From JANQIO01 sp036351375 (lineage in GTDB: Bacteria > Pseudomonadota > Gammaproteobacteria > Pseudomonadales > Halieaceae), in contig JAZBOY010000294.1 of assembly GCA_036351375.1 (NCBI GenBank), forward strand, positions 1-45,858: a stretch of 45,858 bases of DNA. The letters run 5' to 3'. A program made the position numbers and the translations under genes. Numbering within the stretch: position 1 is the stretch's first letter; the number at the start of each line of letters is the position of its first letter. Shown here in pieces: positions 42,008 through 45,858 of the stretch. The notes below the pieces were generated by a model, which was given only the letters and a program-made list of their open reading frames with translations, had not been told where the DNA came from and searched no databases.

Positions 42008-43297
42008 TTACTGCTTGTAGACTTTGCCGCCCTTCATGACGAAGTCGACATCCAGCAGCTCCTCCAGGTTGTCCAGCGGCGATCCGTCGGTGGCGACAAT
42101 GTCGGCGTGCTTGCCCGCTTCGATGGTGCCGAGGCTGTCGCTCAATCCGATCAGGTCGGCGGCGTTGACGGTGGCGGTGACCAGTACATCCATTTCACTC
42201 ATGCCGGCCTGGTACATGAGCAGGGCCTCGCGGGCGTTGTCGCCGTGTTTCGATACCCCGGTGTCGGTGCCAAAGGCTACCTTTACGCCGGCCTTGTGGG
42301 CCTTCTCGAAGTTGCCCTGCATGGCGGCTCCCACCTCGATGGCCTTCCTGGCCTGGGCCGGGGTCAGCACGCCGCCGGCTTTGGCCATTTGGGCCACGGT
42401 ATCGCCGGCCAGCAGGGTGGGCACCAGGTAGGCGCCGGTACGCTTGAATTCGCGAATCGCCTCCCTGCCGGTGTAGGTGCCGTGCTCGATACTGTCCACG
42501 CCGGCCTTTAATGCCGCGATAATGCCGTCTTCCTGGTGGGCGTGGCTCGCCACCTTGCGGCCCATGCGGTGGGCGGCGCGCACCACTTCCTTGAGTTCGT
42601 CGTCTTCCATCTGTTTACCGGTGCCGGTAGCGCGGTCGGTGAGCACGCCACCGGTGGAGGTGATCTTGATCAGGTCGGCGCCATACTTGATGCGCATGCG
42701 CGTGGCGCGGCGGCAGTCATAGGGGCCGTCGCAAATGGATTCGTCGGTCAGCAGCTTCATGAACTCGTGGCGCGCCCCGCTGACATCGGCGTGGCCGCCA
42801 GTGATGCCCACACCGCCGGCGGCGATGATGCGCGGGCCGTCAATCCAGCCATTGTTGATGGCGTCGCGCACTGCGTAGGTCTGCTGGGTGCGTGAGCCGG
42901 CATCGCGCAGGGTGGTGAAGCCCGCCATCAGGGTTTTCATGGCGTTGTGGTAACCGAACATCTGCACCAGCTCGTCAGACCAGCGCAGGGCGCGGCTGTC
43001 GTTCTGCGGGCTCAGCTCGCCCTGCAGGTGCACATGCATGTCCATCAGGCCAGGCATGACAAAGCTGCCACTCAGGTCGATAACGCTGGCGTCGTCGTAC
43101 TCTGAGGCATCCCGGAAGCCCGGCACCACGGCACTGATGTGTCCGTCGGTAATCACCACGGTCTGCTCGCTCAGCGGCGCCTTGCCGGGCACGGCGAGCA
43201 GGCTGCCGGCGTGGATGAGTTGGGTGTCGGCCAGGGCCGGGTTAAAGGTAAAGGTTGCGACCAGGGCAGCAATAAACCGGGCTGGGGTGCGAAGCAT
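42008..43297 (-). CDS. Exported metal-dependent amidohydrolase (imidazolonepropionase/prolidase-like)
   Basis: A 429-residue TIM-barrel hydrolase with a cleavable signal peptide (FIAALVATFTFNPALA). The metal ligands are in MDMHVHLQGE (HxH), the likely carboxylated Lys in GADLIKITSTGG, later His residues in VASHAHQED and SIEHGTYT, and the catalytic Asp in AFGTDTGVSKHG. This group includes periplasmic Xaa-Pro and acyl-amino-acid hydrolases. The substrate is unknown. It is divergent from the Tat-signal epimerase-like gene, and the two share a 152-base control region. Confidence 0.92.
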   Translation of the reverse strand: MLRTPARFIAALVATFTFNPALADTQLIHAGSLLAVPGKAPLSEQTVVITDGHISAVVPGFRDASEYDDASVIDLSGSFVMPGLMDMHVHLQGELSPQNDSRALRWSDELVQMFGYHNAMKTLMAGFTTLRDAGSRTQQTYAVRDAINNGWIDGPRIIAAGGVGITGGHADVSGARHEFMKLLTDESICDGPYDCRRATRMRIKYGADLIKITSTGGVLTDRATGTGKQMEDDELKEVVRAAHRMGRKVASHAHQEDGIIAALKAGVDSIEHGTYTGREAIREFKRTGAYLVPTLLAGDTVAQMAKAGGVLTPAQARKAIEVGAAMQGNFEKAHKAGVKVAFGTDTGVSKHGDNAREALLMYQAGMSEMDVLVTATVNAADLIGLSDSLGTIEAGKHADIVATDGSPLDNLEELLDVDFVMKGGKVYKQ

Positions 43298-43449
43298 GGA
43301 GTCTCCTTACCTGTTGCAGGCGTTGTTATCTTTATTGGGGGCCATCAACGCCTGGTAATCGACAGTCCGCCGGCGCCATGCGATCAAAGCTTGGCGACAG
43401 CATAGCAGGTGCCTGTATGCTGTGTGGAACATCACGGGGGCGAATACGC

Positions 43450-44541
43450 ATGAAACGCAGACAATTTATCAAGGGCGTCGGCGCGGTGGCAGCGGCGGGC
43501 GCCATGCCGGCACTGGCGTCAGAAGGCGAGCGGCTGTCTATCCTGGTCATGGGCGGTACCGGGTTTATCGGTCCGCCCACGGTGCGCGCCCTGCGCGAGG
43601 CCGGCCACGAGCTGACCTTGTTCAACCGCGGCAAGACCAATCCCGACCTGTTTTCCGACCTGGAGCTGATCAAGGGCGACCGCCTGACGGCCGATATTGA
43701 GCAGTTGAGCGGCCGACGCTGGGACGTGGTGGTGGATACCGCTGCCTACGTGCCGCGGGCGGTGAACACGCTGATGGCGCAGCTCGACAAAGACAGCCTC
43801 AAGCAGTACGTGATCGTGTCCACGCTGTCGGTGTATGCCAATTTCGGCACACCCGGCATCGACGAAACCGCACCCAAGTTACAGCTGGAAGATCCTGAAA
43901 CGGAAGACGTGCAGCAGTTTTACGGTGGCCTCAAGTTCGCCTGTGAGGAGGCGGGCCGGGCTGCGGTTCCGGGCAAAGTGTTTACCGTTCGCCCCGGCAT
44001 GATCATTGGCCCGGGCGATCGCACCGACCGCTTCACCTACTGGCCGGTGCGGGTGGGGCGGGGCGGCCGCGTCCTGGCGCCGGGCACACCCGCCGACCCG
44101 ATCCAGACCATTGACGCCCGCGATCTCGCGGCCTTCATCGCCCGTGGTGTGAAACATCGCACCCTGGGTGAATTCAACGCCACCAGCAATGCCGGTGTGA
44201 CCTTTGGCGATGTGCTGGACGCTTGTCGACGAGTGGCAAACCCGGAGGCGGAGATCGTCTGGGTGCCCCACGACTTCCTGCAGGAGCAGGGTGTCAACGA
44301 GTGGGTCGACCTGCCGTTCTGGGTGCACCCCGAGGGCGAGCTGGGCGGCGCCTGGACGGTGAATACCGAGCTCGCCACCGCCGCCGGCCTTCGGCACCGG
44401 CCTATTGCTGACACGGTAGCCGACCTCTACGCCTGGTGGCTGGAGCAGCCCGAGGAGCGGCGTGCCAGCCTGCGCGCCGGCATGTCGGCAGAGCGTGAGG
44501 CCGAAGTGCTGACGGCCTGGGATCGCAGCAACAGCGGCTGA
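43450..44541 (+). CDS. Tat-exported NAD-dependent epimerase/dehydratase-like protein
   Basis: A 363-residue protein with a twin-arginine signal (KRRQFIKGVGAVAAAGAMPALA) and then an extended-SDR Rossmann fold starting at ILVMGGTGFIGPP (GGxGxxG). The later conserved SDR positions include STLSVYAN and a YGGLKFACEEA Tyr/Lys pair. Export with a bound nucleotide explains use of the Tat route. The start at ATG 43450 directly begins the Tat signal; longer frames are unlikely. Substrate unknown. Its neighbour, an exported hydrolase, may share the periplasmic pathway. Confidence 0.9.
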   Translation: MKRRQFIKGVGAVAAAGAMPALASEGERLSILVMGGTGFIGPPTVRALREAGHELTLFNRGKTNPDLFSDLELIKGDRLTADIEQLSGRRWDVVVDTAAYVPRAVNTLMAQLDKDSLKQYVIVSTLSVYANFGTPGIDETAPKLQLEDPETEDVQQFYGGLKFACEEAGRAAVPGKVFTVRPGMIIGPGDRTDRFTYWPVRVGRGGRVLAPGTPADPIQTIDARDLAAFIARGVKHRTLGEFNATSNAGVTFGDVLDACRRVANPEAEIVWVPHDFLQEQGVNEWVDLPFWVHPEGELGGAWTVNTELATAAGLRHRPIADTVADLYAWWLEQPEERRASLRAGMSAEREAEVLTAWDRSNSG

Positions 44542-44592
44542 GGCGCTATACTGCCTGAACACCCCACCTCGCTACCCAGCCCAGGAGCTTTC

Positions 44593-45063
44593 ATGACACT
44601 GCTTGTCGGCGACAATATGGTCGTCAGTATCCACTACACCCTTACCGATGAAGAGGGAGCCGTTATCGACAGCTCCGACGGGGCGGAGCCGCTCAAGTAT
44701 TTGCACGGAGCCGGCAATATCATTCCCGGCCTGGAGCGCGCCCTGATCGGCAAGACTGCCGGTGAATCCCTCAAGGTGGTGGTGGAGCCCCAGTTTGGCT
44801 ACGGCGAGTACCAGGCCGACCTGCTGCAGGTAGTGCCGCGTGCCGCCTTTGAGGGGGTTGAGACCATCGAGGTGGGCATGGCCTTCACCGCCCAGGCCCC
44901 GGACGGCTCCCAGCGCCGTATCGTGGTGCGCGATGTCAGCGGCGACGAGATCACCGTGGATGCCAACCATGAACTGGCGGGGGTCGACCTGCACTTCGAG
45001 GTAGCCGTAGTAGAAGTGCGCGCCGCCAGCGACGAGGAAGTGGCCCACGGCCACGCCCACTAG
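44593..45063 (+). CDS. slyD: FKBP-type peptidyl-prolyl isomerase SlyD
   Basis: A 156-residue SlyD. An N-terminal FKBP half carries IHYTLTDEEGAVIDSS, and GNIIPGLERALIGKTAGE near residue 42 precedes the insert-in-flap chaperone domain (about 70-120). A short His-containing tail (EEVAHGHAH) replaces the long metal-binding tail of E. coli. It catalyses proline isomerisation, acts as a chaperone and can carry nickel. AGGAG precedes the ATG at 44593. The stop overlaps the opposing transporter gene by four bases. Confidence 0.93.
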   Translation: MTLLVGDNMVVSIHYTLTDEEGAVIDSSDGAEPLKYLHGAGNIIPGLERALIGKTAGESLKVVVEPQFGYGEYQADLLQVVPRAAFEGVETIEVGMAFTAQAPDGSQRRIVVRDVSGDEITVDANHELAGVDLHFEVAVVEVRAASDEEVAHGHAH

Positions 45064-45858
45064 GAATCACTGTTTTCGTGGTGAATCTCGATAGAGATGT
45101 GTTCCAGGCCGAGGTCGTCCGGCAGCTTCGCCTTGTAGTACTCGGGTGAATAGTGTTTCGGTGAGCCCTCGTTGCGGCTCACCAGTACCGCGATCACTGC
45201 AAAGATATTCGGGCCGATGCACCAGATGTGCAGATCGGCCACCCGCGTATCCTCATCGCTGAGCGCGGTTTGCACCTGCGCGTGCAGGCTGTCTGGCGCC
45301 TCGTGGTCCAGCAGAATGGCGCTGGTGGTCCTGGTCAATCCCACTGACCAGCGCGTGATCAACGCTGCGCCCACCAGGCCCATCACCGGGTCCATCCAGT
45401 AGAAGCCAAAGTATTTGGCGCCCAGCAGCGCGAAGATGGCCAGCAGTGACGTCAGGGCGTCTGCCAGTACATGCAGGTAGGCTGATCTAAGGCTGTGGTC
45501 GCCGTGGTCGTGATGATTACCTCCAGCGCCGAGAATCGCTACCGAGGCGCCGTTCACCAGCAACCCCAGTACTGACACCACGATTGCTTCATTGAGCGCG
45601 ATTGGCACTGGCGAGACCAGCCGACGACCGCTCTCCACTGCCATGACCAGCGCAAATACCGCAAGCAGAATGGCGCCGCTGAAACCCGCCAGCGCGTTCA
45701 CCTTGCCGGTGCCGAAACTGAAGCGCCGGTCGAGGGCGTGGCGACGGGCGTAGATGTAGGCAAAGGCGGTGATACTGAGGGCGCTGGCGTGCGACGCCAT
45801 ATGCAGGCCGTCGGCCAGCAGCGCCATGCTGCCGTAGACAATGCCGGCAACAATCTCG
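45060..45858 (-). CDS. Cation diffusion facilitator transporter (5' end outside window)
   Basis: A partial protein of at least 265 residues. The open frame runs off the right edge; the residues before the first internal ATG (EIVAGIVYGS) match the family, so that Met is not the true start. MALLADGLHMASHASALS carries the HxxxD-like zinc-site pattern of helix II, and HVLADALTSLLAIFALLG (HxxxD) that of helix V. A short His-rich loop (NHHDHGDH) lies between helices IV and V. CDFs export Zn, Co or related ions by proton exchange. The His loop and ALLADGLHMASHA resemble DmeF cobalt/nickel exporters. Confidence 0.92.
   Translation of the reverse strand, partial: EIVAGIVYGSMALLADGLHMASHASALSITAFAYIYARRHALDRRFSFGTGKVNALAGFSGAILLAVFALVMAVESGRRLVSPVPIALNEAIVVSVLGLLVNGASVAILGAGGNHHDHGDHSLRSAYLHVLADALTSLLAIFALLGAKYFGFYWMDPVMGLVGAALITRWSVGLTRTTSAILLDHEAPDSLHAQVQTALSDEDTRVADLHIWCIGPNIFAVIAVLVSRNEGSPKHYSPEYYKAKLPDDLGLEHISIEIHHENSDS

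Noticed and set aside
1..45858. CRISPR array, tRNA or rRNA
   Set aside because: No regularly spaced repeats and no cloverleaf or rRNA sequence was noticed on reading; a dedicated scan was not possible.

Overview
The window reads as chromosomal DNA of a high-GC, Gram-negative gammaproteobacterium. An RND pump with its periplasmic adaptor, an AsmA-like protein, lipoprotein and Tat export signals, SlyD and a PepD-type dipeptidase all point that way. Abundant acyl-CoA enzymes, a P450, a Rieske oxygenase and a patatin with an N-terminal DUF3336-like region resemble marine aerobic heterotrophs of the Halieaceae/OM60 type. That placement is inference only. No rRNA, tRNA, transposase, integrase or CRISPR array was seen.

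Region 1 (1-10.5 kb): a short zinc-ribbon membrane protein and an AsmA-like protein precede a compact minus-strand operon, read from 10513 down to 4488. Its order is DUF1445, pxpA, pxpB, pxpC, DUF4392, D-amino-acid transaminase, alanine racemase. The last six genes overlap or lie within 7 bases of each other. DUF1445 and DUF4392 are, from memory, the two halves of the mammalian mitochondrial D-glutamate cyclase DGLUCY; here they are separate genes around the 5-oxoprolinase subunits. Together the genes could link L-Ala, D-Ala, D-Glu, 5-oxoproline and Glu. This is the strongest candidate for an undescribed system in the window.

Region 2 (10.6-20.2 kb): plus-strand oxidative and lipid genes. They are DUF427, old yellow enzyme, P450 and Rieske oxygenase, then an opposed SDR, TesB thioesterase, HAD phosphatase, PepD and an acyl-CoA synthetase. 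Region 3 (20.2-25.5 kb): an AspT-type transporter, an exported protein, a doubly degenerate GGDEF-EAL protein, and small DCC, MAPEG and membrane genes.

Region 4 (25.5-30.1 kb): a lower-GC, all-minus accessory stretch. Between about 28.2 and 29.7 kb it carries integron-type attC sites and two cassette genes (a PIN/NYN-like putative RNase and a membrane-anchored coiled-coil protein), with no integrase in the window. It therefore looks like a cluster of attC sites lacking an integrase (CALIN).

Region 5 (30.1-45.9 kb): an RND pump, adaptor and ABM protein; an SDR ending in a 24-base tandem repeat; a patatin phospholipase with a basic tail; small unknown genes; an acyl-CoA dehydrogenase coupled to an APH kinase/DUF6285 fusion (ACAD10/11-like); an exported amidohydrolase divergent from a Tat-signal NAD-epimerase-like protein; SlyD; and a cation diffusion facilitator cut by the window edge.
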